DNA of 64,000 bases from Rubrivivax sp. (GCA_016719535.1 JADJYX010000001.1:806001-870000); one strand, 5' to 3'; shown: positions 1-8,724, counted from the first letter of the stretch. Translations and numbers: made by a program. The notes: a model not told the origin generated them from the sequence alone.

Positions 1-542
1 GCCGGCGCGATCTTCCAGGCCAGCATCAGCAGCGGAAAGTTCCAGGGCACGATCTGCCCGACCACGCCCAGCGCCCGCTGCTGCGGAAACTCCGAGTCCA
101 GCAGCTGCGCCCAGCCGGCATGGTGGTAGAAGTGGCGCACGGCCAGCGGCACGTCGATGTCGCGCGTCTCGCGGATCGGCTTGCCGTTGTCCAGCGTCTC
201 CAGCACCGCAAACAGCCGCGCATGCTTCTGCAGCGCGCGCGCCAGCGCATACAGGTGGCGCGCGCGGCCATGGTCGCCCAGGGCCTGCCAGCCGGGCAGG
301 GCGGCCTCGGCGGCCTGCACGGCCTGCTCCACCTGCGCCGGCGTGCCCTGCGCCACCTGCGCCAGCGGCTGGCCGGTGGCCGGGTTGAGGGTGTCGAAGG
401 GCTTCGTGCCCCTGACCCAGCGGCCGCCGATGAAGTGGCCGAAGCGGCGGCCGTGACGGCTCAGCCAGGCCTGTGCGGGGGCATCGGATTCGGGCGACGG
501 GCCGTCGTCCATGGTGGCGAGGATGTCGGTCACGGTGGGCAT
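1..542 (-). CDS. Aldehyde dehydrogenase, N-terminal part (runs off the window edge)
   Basis: NAD(P)-dependent aldehyde dehydrogenase family protein, about 180 N-terminal residues visible. The reading frame starts at the ATG complementary to 540-542 and stays open to base 1. It shows the family's N-terminal pattern: FIGGRWV, then FDTLNPATGQPLAQV, a helix-rich stretch with DNGKPIRETRDIDVPLAV, and near the edge GVVGQIVPWNFP, the conserved PWNFP turn of the cofactor-binding domain. The catalytic Cys and Glu lie outside the window. It follows deoC on the same strand with a 13-base gap, so it may oxidise the acetaldehyde released by DeoC; that is inference from position. The substrate cannot be read from this fragment. 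Confidence 0.85.
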   Translation of the reverse strand, partial: MPTVTDILATMDDGPSPESDAPAQAWLSRHGRRFGHFIGGRWVRGTKPFDTLNPATGQPLAQVAQGTPAQVEQAVQAAEAALPGWQALGDHGRARHLYALARALQKHARLFAVLETLDNGKPIRETRDIDVPLAVRHFYHHAGWAQLLDSEFPQQRALGVVGQIVPWNFPLLMLAWKIAP

Positions 543-555
543 GAGGTCGACGCTC

Positions 556-1503
556 TCAAGGCAGGGCGTGGCGATGGGCGGCGCTGTAGCAGCCGGTCAC
601 GTGGTGTTCGAGCTGGCGCTCGATGTCGGTCAGCAGGCTGCTGGCGCCGATGCGCAAGAGGTCCGACTGCAGCCAGCGCAGGCCCAGCTCCTCCTTCATC
701 AGCGCCAGGTATTGCGTCGCCAGCTTCGCATTGCCGATGCCGCCGGCGGGCTTGCAGCCGACGGTGTGGCCGCTGGCGTCGGCGTAGTCGCGGATCGCAC
801 GCACCATCACCAGCGACACGTCGAGCGTGGCATTGACACTCTCCTTGCCGGTGCTGGTCTTGATGAAATCGGCGCCGGCCATCATCGCCACCCAGGAGGC
901 GCGCGCCACGTTCTCCAGCGTCTGCAGCTCGCCGGTGGCAAGGATGGCCTTCAGGTGCGCCGGGCCGCAGGCGGCGCGGAAGGCGCGGATCTCGTCGTAC
1001 AGCGCCGCCCAGTCGTGCAGCAGCGCATGGCGGCGGCTGATCACGATGTCGACCTCCTGCGCGCCGGCGGCGACCGAGAGCTCGATCTCGCGCAGCTTGG
1101 TCTCCATCGGCGTCTGACCGGCCGGAAAGCCGGTGGACACCACGGCCACCGGGATGCCGCTGCCGGCCAGCGCGTCGACCGCGGTGGCCACCATCTCGTG
1201 GTAGACGCACACCGCGCCGACCTTCAGCCCGGTCATGCCGAGCGCGGCCATCAGGTCGGCGCGCAGCGGCTGCCGCGCCTTGGCGCACAGGCGGCGCACG
1301 CGGCCGGGGGTGTCGTCGCCGGCCAGCGTGGTCAGGTCCAGGCACTGGATGGCGCGCAGCAGCCAGGCGGCCTGAAACTCCTTCTTCACCGAGCGGCTGC
1401 CCGTCAGGCTGGCCACGTGGCGCGCCACCGCGGGCTGGTTGATGCGCACGTGGCGCAGGCGGGCGAGGTCGAGCGCGGTGCCGGGGTTGAGGGTGTCGGC
1501 CAT
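556..1503 (-). CDS. deoC: Deoxyribose-phosphate aldolase
   Basis: Class I aldolase that splits 2-deoxyribose-5-phosphate into glyceraldehyde-3-phosphate and acetaldehyde. In the 315-residue product the Schiff-base lysine is K215 in FIKTSTGK, the second active-site lysine is K251 in KPAGG, and the assisting aspartate is D152 in EVDIVI, so the catalytic set is intact. The frame is open further upstream, but MADTLNPG is the best start because the extension has no homologous look and would run into the divergent gene at 1571. About 55 residues longer than E. coli DeoC, mostly at the N terminus, as in the longer DeoC forms. Co-directional with the aldehyde dehydrogenase gene downstream. Confidence 0.93.
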   Translation of the reverse strand: MADTLNPGTALDLARLRHVRINQPAVARHVASLTGSRSVKKEFQAAWLLRAIQCLDLTTLAGDDTPGRVRRLCAKARQPLRADLMAALGMTGLKVGAVCVYHEMVATAVDALAGSGIPVAVVSTGFPAGQTPMETKLREIELSVAAGAQEVDIVISRRHALLHDWAALYDEIRAFRAACGPAHLKAILATGELQTLENVARASWVAMMAGADFIKTSTGKESVNATLDVSLVMVRAIRDYADASGHTVGCKPAGGIGNAKLATQYLALMKEELGLRWLQSDLLRIGASSLLTDIERQLEHHVTGCYSAAHRHALP

Positions 1504-1570
1504 GAAGCTGGGGCGGCGGGGCTGGCGCCGCAGAATAGCGCCATCGCTGCACCCCCGACGAAAGCACCTG

Positions 1571-2365
1571 ATGACGACGACCTCCGACCAACCGCGACGC
1601 GTCGCACTCATCACCGGCGCCGCCAGCGGCATCGGCGCCGCCACCGCGCGGCGCTTTCTGCGCGAGGGCTGGCAGGTGGTGATCAACCACCTCGACGGTC
1701 AGCAGGACGCGGCGCAGGCCGTGGCGGCCGGGGCCGGCGCGCCCGGCCAGCGTGCCATCGGGGTGGTGGGCGATGTGACGCTGGACGCCGATTGCGTGCG
1801 CCTGGTGCAGGAAGCCGTGGACGCCTTCGGCCGCCTGGACGTGCTGGTCAATGCCGCCGGCATCAGCAAGATGGTGCCGCACGACCGGCTGCACGACATC
1901 TCGGCCGAGGACTTCCAGCGCATCTATGCCGTCAACACCATCGGCCCCTTCCAGATGATCCGTGCCGCGGCGCCGGCGCTGAAGGCAGCGTCCACCGAAA
2001 GCCAGCGCTCGGCGGTGGTCAATGTGTCGTCGCGTGCGGCGCTGATGGGCAGCGGTTCGTCAATGCCCTATGCCTGCAGCAAGGCGGCGGTGAATGCGCT
2101 GACGCTGTCGATGGCGCGCGTGCTGGCGCCTGCGGTGCGTGTCAATGCCGTGTGCCCGGCGCTGACCGAGCAGGGCTTCGTCGAGCGGCTGGCGCCGGAG
2201 AGTTTTGCGCAGCGGCGCGCGCACCAGATCCAGGTGTCGCCGCTGCACCGCATCGGCCACCCCGACGAGGTGGCCGAGTCCATCCACTGGCTGGCGACCG
2301 CGGCGTCGATGATGACCGGGGCGCTGGTCGAGCTGGACTTCGGCATGCACCTCAATGCGGTCTGA
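1571..2365 (+). CDS. Short-chain dehydrogenase/reductase (SDR)
   Basis: Classical SDR oxidoreductase of 264 residues. It has the glycine-rich cofactor motif TGAASGIG (about residues 15-22), the NAAG motif (94-97), a catalytic serine in NVSS and the YxxxK pair as Y167 and K171 (YACSK). The motif and the FabG-like ending GALVELDFGMHL place it among FabG-type enzymes. An acidic residue at the end of strand 2 is not obvious, so NAD versus NADP is open. Divergent from deoC with a 67-base gap that must hold both promoters. The substrate is unknown; sugar, hydroxy-acid and 3-oxoacyl substrates are all possible. Confidence 0.85.
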   Translation: MTTTSDQPRRVALITGAASGIGAATARRFLREGWQVVINHLDGQQDAAQAVAAGAGAPGQRAIGVVGDVTLDADCVRLVQEAVDAFGRLDVLVNAAGISKMVPHDRLHDISAEDFQRIYAVNTIGPFQMIRAAAPALKAASTESQRSAVVNVSSRAALMGSGSSMPYACSKAAVNALTLSMARVLAPAVRVNAVCPALTEQGFVERLAPESFAQRRAHQIQVSPLHRIGHPDEVAESIHWLATAASMMTGALVELDFGMHLNAV

Positions 2366-2369
2366 CGCC

Positions 2370-3497
2370 ATGACGCGCCTGGCGTCCCGCGTGATGTGGA
2401 TCGCGCTGCTGGTGCCGATGGGCATGCCGGCGGGGGCTCAGGGTGTCGCATCGGTGCGCGAGCCGCCGCCGCGCACGGTCAGCGCGCCGTGGTTCGCCGG
2501 CGGGCGCCCCATTGCAGCCGCTGACCGCGCGGCCTGCTGGCCTGGGTGCCAGCCGCCAGGCGCGCAAGGCTGCGGCTGGGCCCTGCCGCCCTCGCGACAA
2601 CAAGACCATCGGCCAGGCGGCCAACGCCGGTGGCGCCGCCCAGGCGCCGGCGGCAAACCGCACGCTTCGGCAACGCTGGACCGAGCTCGTCAACCAGCAC
2701 CTGCGCGTCAGCCTGCCCGCCGCCGCGGTGCCGGTGCCGCCCGAGCTGGCGGCCGATGCCCCGCGGCTGCGTGAGGCGGCGCCGGGGCTGTGGTCGCTGC
2801 AGGCTGCCGACGGCAGCCTGCGCAGCCGTGTCTGGTGGCTGCAGCTGCGCAGCACGGCGACAAGGCCGCTGCCGCTGGCCGAGTTTCGCGTGCGCGCACC
2901 CCTGCAGCCACCGAGCACCGAGTTTCAGCCACCCGCCGCCTTGCAAGACTGGCGCTGGCCCTGCCGGGCCGCGAAGCGTCCAAGCCGCGCCTCGGCCATC
3001 GTCAGCGCAGAGCTGGGACGAACGGTCGGGCGCTGCGCAGCGGTGCGGCCAGGGCCCCACCCGCGCGCTCGGTGCAGCTGGCCTATGCGCGGCTGGAGGC
3101 GCCGCACCGCGCAGCGGCCGAGGCCCTGGTGGCAGCCGCCGGCGCGGTCGCGCCGGAACCGGCCCCGGCCCCCGCCGTGGCGACGGCGCGGCCGGGGCAG
3201 GGCCCGTCGCCGACAGCGGCTGCCGCGGCGGCGGCGCGTGTCCCCGGCGGCGGCGACCGCTGGCGCCTGGTCGGCATCGTGGCAGCGTCGGGCGACTGGG
3301 TGGCGGCGCGGGGCCGCGCGTCCTAGCGGCCGCTCACCGGGCTGGCGCTGCTGGCCCCCATCGCCACCTTCGGCCTGGCGCCGATGTCACCGATGCGGAT
3401 CGTGGGTGCACTGCTGGCGCCGGCCCTGGCGACGCTGCTGCTCGTCGTCGGCCAGCGCTGTGGCGAGGCTGGGGGGCGGGCGGGCGGCGGCCGCTGA
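2370..3497 (+). pseudogene. Decayed gene for an exported protein, broken by frameshifts and a stop
   Basis: A believable coding trail that cannot be read in one frame. It opens at 2370 with a signal-peptide-like start (MTRLASRVMWIALLVPMGMP, then AGAQG). Codon-like sequence moves to another frame from about 2540 to 2935, giving a region with RQRWTELVNQHLRVSLPAA and VPVPPELAADAPRL, then to a third frame from about 2960 (ARSVQLAYARLEAPHRAAAE and a proline/alanine-rich linker). That frame meets TAG at 3324-3326, and the same frame continues with a hydrophobic segment (LTGLALLAPIATFGLAPM) until TGA at 3495. I do not recognise the family. Accumulated sequencing errors are the alternative to true decay. 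Confidence 0.5.
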
Positions 3498-3587
3498 TGG
3501 ACGACATGGCCGATCGGATCTTCGGCGGCCGCAGGGGCTGAGCCAGGACGTGCGGCGCCGGAAGGCGGCGCTCGCCTGGCGAAGGAG

Positions 3588-3610
3588 CACGGGCGATTTT
3601 CACGCCCGTG
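3588..3610. terminator. Stem-loop between the decayed gene and the lig operon
   Basis: Perfect 8-bp inverted repeat CACGGGCG / CGCCCGTG with a 7-base loop, 27 bases past the stop codon of the last gene of the minus-strand operon. There is no T run on either side, so if it ends transcription it is not a canonical intrinsic terminator; it may instead protect the mRNA 3' end. Confidence 0.35.
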
Positions 3611-3636
3611 GGCATGGGCCGGCACCGCCGCGTGAC

Positions 3637-4650
3637 TCAATCGGCGAAGACCTCGGTGTCGACGTCGGCCTGGCTGGCGGCGCTGTAGCGCGGGCCCACC
3701 ACGGTGTGGCGGTTGATCAGCGCGTCGACGCGCTGCAACTGCGCAGCCGTCAGCCCGACGCTGCCCGCGCCCATGTTCTCTTCCAGGTGCGCGATGTTCG
3801 AGGTGCCCGGGATCGCCACCACCTGCTCGCCCTGCGCCAGCACCCAGGCCAGCGCCAGCTGCGCCGGCGTGCAGCCGATCTCCTGCGCCAGCGCGACGTA
3901 GGGCGGCAGCAGCTTCAGGTTGGCGGCATAGGTCGCGGGCGCGAAGCGCGGCATGCCGCGGCGCAGGTCCTTCTCGGCCAGCGTCGAGACATCGTGCAGC
4001 GTGTCGGTCAGAAAGGCACGTGCCAGCGGGCTGAAGGCGACGAAGGTGGTGCCGAGTTCGCGACAGGTGGCCAGCATCGCGATCTCGGGGTTGCGCGTCC
4101 ACAGCGAATATTCGTTCTGCACCGCGGCGATCGGGTGCACCGCGTGCGCGCGGCGCAGGGTCGGCGCCGAGACCTCGGACAGGCCGATCGCGCGCAGCTT
4201 GCCTTCGGCCACCAGCCGTGCCAGTTCACCGACCGAGTCCTCCACCGCCACCGTCTTGTCGAAGCGGTGCAGGTAGTAGAGGTCGATCACGTCGGTGTCC
4301 AGGCGCTGCAGGCTGGCCTCGACATGGCGGCGCAACGTGGCCGGGCGGCCGTCGATCACGCGCTGCAGCGTGCCATCGGCCCGGCGCTCCATCGCCAGGC
4401 CGCCCTTGCTGCACAGCGTGATGCGATCGCGATGGGCCTCGAGCACGCGGCCGACCAGCGTCTCGTTGGCGCCGGCGCCATACAGGGTGGCGGTGTCGAA
4501 GCAGTCGACGCCGAGGTCCAGCGCGCGCCGCAGCAGCGCCTCACCCGCCTCGGCCGGCGGCGGCGTGCCGTAGGCATGGCTGAGGTTCATGCAACCCAGC
4601 CCCAGCGGGTTGACGGTGAAGGGGCCGAGGCGCCGTGGCGTCATGCGCAT
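3637..4650 (-). CDS. Aldo/keto reductase, last gene of the lig operon
   Basis: NAD(P)H-dependent aldo/keto reductase of 337 residues. The AKR tetrad is visible: Asp and Tyr in CFDTATLYG, Lys in CSKGG and His in YYLHRFD. Later motifs IGLSEVS, QNEYSLW and VVAIPGTSN are typical of the YakC/PdxI-like branch. The start ATG overlaps the ligC stop by one base (TGATG), so it is translationally coupled to the pathway genes. It is not part of the textbook 4,5-cleavage pathway. It may reduce an aromatic aldehyde or a ring-cleavage aldehyde, but that is inference from position only. Confidence 0.85.
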   Translation of the reverse strand: MRMTPRRLGPFTVNPLGLGCMNLSHAYGTPPPAEAGEALLRRALDLGVDCFDTATLYGAGANETLVGRVLEAHRDRITLCSKGGLAMERRADGTLQRVIDGRPATLRRHVEASLQRLDTDVIDLYYLHRFDKTVAVEDSVGELARLVAEGKLRAIGLSEVSAPTLRRAHAVHPIAAVQNEYSLWTRNPEIAMLATCRELGTTFVAFSPLARAFLTDTLHDVSTLAEKDLRRGMPRFAPATYAANLKLLPPYVALAQEIGCTPAQLALAWVLAQGEQVVAIPGTSNIAHLEENMGAGSVGLTAAQLQRVDALINRHTVVGPRYSAASQADVDTEVFAD

Positions 4651-5600
4651 CAGCCCTGCAGCTGCTGCTCGAGGCGGTGCAGCACCTGGTAGCAGGGCAG
4701 CACCTGCGCCACGCTGGCGTTGGGTTCGCGCCCTTCGCGGATGGCGGCAAAGAATTCGCGGTCCTGCAGCTCGATGCCGTTCATCGAGACGTCGACCTTG
4801 GAGACGTCGATCTTCTCGTCCCTGCCATTGAAGAGGTCGTCGTAGCGCGCGATGTAGGTGCCGGTGTCGCCGATATAGCGGAAGAAGGTGCCCAGCGGGC
4901 CTTCGTTGTTGAAGCTCAGGCTCAGCGTGCAGATGGCACCGTTGGCGGCCTGGAGCTGGATGCTCATGTCCATCGCGATGCCGAGCTGCGGGTGGATCGG
5001 TCCCTGCAAGGCATTGGCCTTCACGATGGGCGAGCGCGCCTGGTAGGCGAACAGGTCCACCGTGTGCGCGGCGTGGTGCCACAGCAGGTGGTCGGTCCAG
5101 CTGCGCGGCTGACCCAGCGCATTCGTGTTGGTGCGGCGGAAGAAATAGGTCTGCACGTCCATCTGCTGGATGTGAAACTCGTCCGTCACGATGCGCTGGC
5201 GCACCCACTGGTGGCTGGGGTTGAAGCGCCGCGTGTGGCCGCACATCGCCACCAGGCCAGTCTCGCGCGCGCGCTGGACGACGGCCTCGCCGTCCTTCAG
5301 CACGTCGCACAGCGGAATCTCCACCTGCACATGCTTGCCGGCCTCCAGGCAGGCGAGGGTCTGCGACGCGTGCAGCTGCGTCGGTGTGGCCAGGATGACG
5401 GCGTCGAGCTGGGCGATCTTCAGGCTGTCGGCAAGCTCGGTGGCGGCATGGGGGATGCCGTATTTCGTGGCCACCTCCTGCGTCTTGTCCAGCTCGCGGC
5501 CAACCACCGAGATGACCTTGACGTCGGGGATCAGCCGGATGGCGTCGAGGTGCTTCTGGCCGAAGGCGCCGGCACCGGCGAGGGCGACGTGGATGGTCAT
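4650..5600 (-). CDS. ligC: 4-carboxy-2-hydroxymuconate-6-semialdehyde dehydrogenase
   Basis: Gfo/Idh/MocA-type NADP-dependent dehydrogenase of 316 residues that oxidises the LigAB ring-opening product (as its hemiacetal) to 2-pyrone-4,6-dicarboxylate. The Rossmann motif GAGAFGQKH is at residues 9-17. Where most Gfo/Idh enzymes have EKP, this one has EIP (in VQVEIPLCD), which I recall as typical of the LigC/PmdC group. Assignment rests on that and on its place directly after ligA-ligB. The start overlaps the ligB stop by four bases (ATGA). Confidence 0.9.
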   Translation of the reverse strand: MTIHVALAGAGAFGQKHLDAIRLIPDVKVISVVGRELDKTQEVATKYGIPHAATELADSLKIAQLDAVILATPTQLHASQTLACLEAGKHVQVEIPLCDVLKDGEAVVQRARETGLVAMCGHTRRFNPSHQWVRQRIVTDEFHIQQMDVQTYFFRRTNTNALGQPRSWTDHLLWHHAAHTVDLFAYQARSPIVKANALQGPIHPQLGIAMDMSIQLQAANGAICTLSLSFNNEGPLGTFFRYIGDTGTYIARYDDLFNGRDEKIDVSKVDVSMNGIELQDREFFAAIREGREPNASVAQVLPCYQVLHRLEQQLQG

Positions 5601-6454
5601 GTCGGGTTCTCCAGGATCAGGTGTCCCACCGCCGTATTCGATGCCGGCACATGGTAGAAGCGGTGCGCGACGGTCGGCTTGCCGCCGCCGGCCACGTCGG
5701 CCATCGCGCCGCGGGCGATCAGCCACATCACCAGTTCGATGCCTTCGCTGCCGGCTTCGCGCACGTAATCGATGTGCGGGCGCTGCGCCAGCTGCGCGGG
5801 GTCGGTGATCAGCTCGTCGAGGAACCGGTTGTCCCACGCGCGGTTGATGAGCCCGGCGCGCGGCCCCTGCAGCTGGTGGCTCATGCCGCCGGTGCCCCAG
5901 ATGTGCACGTTCAGCGGCTCGTCGTAACGCTCGATCGCCCGGCGGATCGCCTGGCCGAGCATGAAGCAGCGGCGGCCCGAGGGCACCGGGTACTGCACCA
6001 CGTTGACCGCGAAGGGGATCACCGGGCAGGGCCATGCCGCCGGTTGACCGCACATCAGCGACAGCGGCACCGTCAGTCCGTGGTCGACGTCCATCTGGTT
6101 GACGATGGTGAGGTCGAAGTCGTCCTGGATCACGCTTTGCGCGATGTGGCTGGCAAGCGCCGGGTGGCCGATCACCCTGGGCACCGGGCGCGGGCCCCAG
6201 CCTTCGTCGGCGGGCTGGAATTCGGCCGCGGTGCCGATCGCAAACGTGGGGATCATCGCCAGGCTGAAGGCCGTGGCGTGGTCGTTGTAGACGAGGAAGA
6301 TGACGTCGGGCCGGTGATCCTTCATCCACTGCTTGCTGAAGTCGTAGCCGGCGAAGACCTTCTGCCAGTAGGGCTCGGCCGTCCTGCCGAGATCGAGCGC
6401 GGCGCCGATGGCCGGCACATGGCTGGTATAGACGGAGGCGGTGATGCGGGCCAT
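5597..6454 (-). CDS. ligB: Protocatechuate 4,5-dioxygenase, beta (catalytic) subunit
   Basis: Catalytic subunit of the type II extradiol dioxygenase that adds O2 across the 4,5 bond of protocatechuate, giving 4-carboxy-2-hydroxymuconate-6-semialdehyde. The iron ligands and base are visible in order: His in TSHVPAIGA (near residue 12), His in YNDHATAF (near 60), the catalytic His in GTGGMSHQLQG and Glu in GSEGIELVMW. Length 285 residues, close to LigB/PmdB. It lies one base after the ligA stop, as expected for subunits made in equal amounts. Confidence 0.95.
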   Translation of the reverse strand: MARITASVYTSHVPAIGAALDLGRTAEPYWQKVFAGYDFSKQWMKDHRPDVIFLVYNDHATAFSLAMIPTFAIGTAAEFQPADEGWGPRPVPRVIGHPALASHIAQSVIQDDFDLTIVNQMDVDHGLTVPLSLMCGQPAAWPCPVIPFAVNVVQYPVPSGRRCFMLGQAIRRAIERYDEPLNVHIWGTGGMSHQLQGPRAGLINRAWDNRFLDELITDPAQLAQRPHIDYVREAGSEGIELVMWLIARGAMADVAGGGKPTVAHRFYHVPASNTAVGHLILENPT

Positions 6455-6455
6455 G

Positions 6456-6893
6456 TCAGCGTGTCCCCTTGCCGTGGCCCTGCGGCTGGCGGTGCGCCTG
6501 CGCGCTGCCGTCCTCGCCGATGCGCCGGTTGCCTTCGATCGAGCGGCCGCCGCCGACCATCATGTCGCGGTATTCCTCTTCGGTCATGCCGGTCATGCTG
6601 CCGGCCATCTGCTGGAAGCTCTTGCCGTCGGTGGCGCCGATCTTGGCCAGAAAATAGATGTTGCCGCCGGCGGCGATGCAGCGGTTGAGGTCGCGCGCCA
6701 GCACGGCGAGCTTCTGCTCTTCGGTCATCGGCCACTCGTCGAGGTAGGCGCGCTCGTTGGCCTTGAAGCGCTCGCGGTTGGCGGCCTTCATCAGGCTCAT
6801 GCAGAACTGGTTGAGCCAGTAGCCCTTGCGTGACTGTTCGGCGTCGAAGATCGTCGTGCCGGGGATGTCGGTATAGGGTTTGTCGAGTGCCAT
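6456..6893 (-). CDS. ligA: Protocatechuate 4,5-dioxygenase, alpha subunit
   Basis: Small helical subunit (145 residues) that caps the LigB active site. It has the LigA-type sequence DIPGTTIFDAEQSRKGYWLN, then RFKANERAYLDEWPMTEEQK, and ends with a polar, glycine/glutamine-rich tail. An open frame reaches further upstream, but MALDKPYTDIPG is the right start: it matches the family N terminus and its ATG overlaps the ligI stop by one base (TGATG). Located just before ligB. Confidence 0.95.
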   Translation of the reverse strand: MALDKPYTDIPGTTIFDAEQSRKGYWLNQFCMSLMKAANRERFKANERAYLDEWPMTEEQKLAVLARDLNRCIAAGGNIYFLAKIGATDGKSFQQMAGSMTGMTEEEYRDMMVGGGRSIEGNRRIGEDGSAQAHRQPQGHGKGTR

Positions 6894-7807
6894 CAGCGTT
6901 CCTCGGGCCAGTAAAGCCGCATCGGGTTGTCGACCAGCAGCTGGCGCTGCAGGTCGGGCGTGATCGCGATGTGCGGGATGAAGTCGACCAGCAGGCCATC
7001 GTCGGGCATGTGGTCCTTGAGGTTGGGGTGCGGCCAGTCGGTGCCCCACAGCACGCGGTCGGGGAAGGTCTCGACGACGCGGCGTGCGAAGGGCACGACG
7101 TCACGGTAGGCCGCCTGTTCGCCATTCAGCGCGCGCGGGCCGCTGACCGACAGGCGTTCCGGGCAGCTGACCTTGCTCCACACGTTCGGATGTTCGTGCA
7201 TGAATTTCAGGAAGAGCGCGAATCCGGGTCCGTCGACCGGCTGGCTCACGTCGGGCCGGCCCATGTGGTCGACGACGACGGTGGTGGGCAGTGTGGTGAA
7301 GAAGTCCCACAGCTCGGGCAGGTCCTGCGCCTCGAAATAGATGACCACGTGCCAGCCCAGGGCCTTGATGCGGCCGGCGATCTCCATCAGCTCGTCCTTG
7401 GGCGTGAAGTCGACCAGCCGCTTGACGAAGTTGAAGCGCACGCCGCGCACGCCGGCGTCGTGCAGGTCCTGCAGTTCGGCATCGGTCACGCTGCGCCTGA
7501 CGGTGGCCACGCCGCGTGCCTGGCCGCCGCTGCTGCGGCAGGCGTCGGCCATCGCGCGGTTGTCGGCGCCGTGGCAGGTGGCCTGCACGATGACGTTGCG
7601 CGCAAAGCCCAGGTGGTCGCGCAGCGCGAACAGCTGCGCCTTGCCGGCATCGCAGGGCGTGTATTTGCGCTCGGGCGCGTAGGGGAATTCCGCACCAGGG
7701 CCGAAGACGTGGCAATGCGCGTCGACGCTGCCGGGCGGCAGCAGGAAGCGCGGCTTGCTGGGGCCGGCATACCAGTCCAGCCAGCCGGGGGTCTTCTCGA
7801 AGGTCAT
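6893..7807 (-). CDS. ligI: 2-pyrone-4,6-dicarboxylate hydrolase
   Basis: Amidohydrolase-superfamily TIM-barrel enzyme of 304 residues that opens the lactone of 2-pyrone-4,6-dicarboxylate to 4-oxalomesaconate/4-carboxy-2-hydroxymuconate. It shows the His-x-His motif after strand 1 (VDAHCHVFGPG), HMGRPD in the middle, and the strand-8 aspartate in GTDWPHP. LigI enzymes work without a bound metal, as far as I recall. Three bases separate it from the DUF1932 gene upstream. Confidence 0.93.
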   Translation of the reverse strand: MTFEKTPGWLDWYAGPSKPRFLLPPGSVDAHCHVFGPGAEFPYAPERKYTPCDAGKAQLFALRDHLGFARNVIVQATCHGADNRAMADACRSSGGQARGVATVRRSVTDAELQDLHDAGVRGVRFNFVKRLVDFTPKDELMEIAGRIKALGWHVVIYFEAQDLPELWDFFTTLPTTVVVDHMGRPDVSQPVDGPGFALFLKFMHEHPNVWSKVSCPERLSVSGPRALNGEQAAYRDVVPFARRVVETFPDRVLWGTDWPHPNLKDHMPDDGLLVDFIPHIAITPDLQRQLLVDNPMRLYWPEER

Positions 7808-7810
7808 GGA

Positions 7811-8719
7811 TCAGCAGTCCTCTTTCGGGGCCAGGTGCTTCAGGATGCGGTCGGCTTCCGTGCGCCAGTCGGCACTGCGGGCGAAGCCCGGTCGACCGCG
7901 TGCGCCGAACAGACCTTCGTCGGCGAGTTCGGCCACCCAGGCCTGGCGCTCGGCGGTACCGCTGGCGCTCCAGGGCGTGAGGCCGGCCTCGCGCACGGTC
8001 TCGGCGACCTCGCGCACCTCTTCGCTGCGGCGGCGGCCGTGCTCGATCACGCGCTGGAAAAAATAGCCCGCCTGCTTCTCCCAGTCGATGCCGGGAAAGG
8101 TCTCCTGCAGCGACGCGATCACGGCATCCTCCACACCGTAGTGGCGGGCCGTGGTGAAGCTCTCGATGACCATCGCCTCCAGCCCCTTGATCATCACGCT
8201 GCGGCACATCTTGGTGGCGCTGGCCACGCCCAGGCGCGCATCGGCGACCTTGGCGGCAAAGCCGTAGGCGTTGAGCTTGGGCGCCAGCGCCGCGGCGTCG
8301 GGCCCGCCCAGCAGCAGCGGCACCTGGATGCGGTACGGCGGGATCGAGGTCATCACCGCGCCCTCGACATAGCGCCCGCCGACGGCATTGACGAATTCGG
8401 CGGCGCGCATCTTGGCGCCCGGTGAGGCCGAATTGAAGTCGAGGAAGAAGCTGCCGGGCGCCAGGCCCGGCGCGCAGGCCTGGGCCACGGGTAACGCCTG
8501 GCTGGCGGTAACGGCCGAGATCACCAGCTGTGCGTCGCGCACCGCGTCGACAGGCGACTCGGCCAGCGCCACGCGGTGCAGCAGTGCGTGTTCGCGCATC
8601 GCCTCGCCGGCCTCGCCCTGCAGCTTGAGGTCGAAGGCGGTGACGGCGAGGTCCTGCCGGCGAAGGTCTTCGGCGAGGATCTTGCCGACCTCGCCGTAGC
8701 CGATGAGGGCGATCTGCAT
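7811..8719 (-). CDS. 6-phosphogluconate dehydrogenase-like NAD-binding protein with DUF1932
   Basis: Predicted oxidoreductase of 302 residues. N-terminal Rossmann domain with GYGEVG (about residues 7-12) and FDLKLQG, a middle segment FLDFNSASPGAKM that recalls the beta-hydroxyacid dehydrogenase substrate motif, and KMCRSVMIKGLEAM, where the lysine matches the catalytic lysine of 6PGDH-like enzymes. The C-terminal half resembles DUF1932. It sits between ligK and ligI with gaps of 5 and 3 bases, so it is a full member of the operon. Its reaction is unknown. Because ligU is missing from the window, a role in handling a 4-oxalomesaconate-type intermediate is possible but unproven. Confidence 0.8.
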   Translation of the reverse strand: MQIALIGYGEVGKILAEDLRRQDLAVTAFDLKLQGEAGEAMREHALLHRVALAESPVDAVRDAQLVISAVTASQALPVAQACAPGLAPGSFFLDFNSASPGAKMRAAEFVNAVGGRYVEGAVMTSIPPYRIQVPLLLGGPDAAALAPKLNAYGFAAKVADARLGVASATKMCRSVMIKGLEAMVIESFTTARHYGVEDAVIASLQETFPGIDWEKQAGYFFQRVIEHGRRRSEEVREVAETVREAGLTPWSASGTAERQAWVAELADEGLFGARGRPGFARSADWRTEADRILKHLAPKEDC

Positions 8720-8724
8720 GGTGC

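Noticed and set aside
511..2373. 620-codon plus-strand frame across deoC and the SDR gene
   Set aside because: Covers deoC antisense and reads the SDR gene in a wrong frame. It does not resemble any protein.
3327..3497. Separate small membrane protein gene
   Set aside because: The hydrophobic frame has no start codon with a ribosome site and continues the frame before the TAG, so it fits better as part of the decayed gene.
2443..4692. 749-codon plus-strand frame
   Set aside because: Only its part around 2540-2935 looks coding and is treated as a piece of the decayed gene. The rest is antisense to the aldo/keto reductase.
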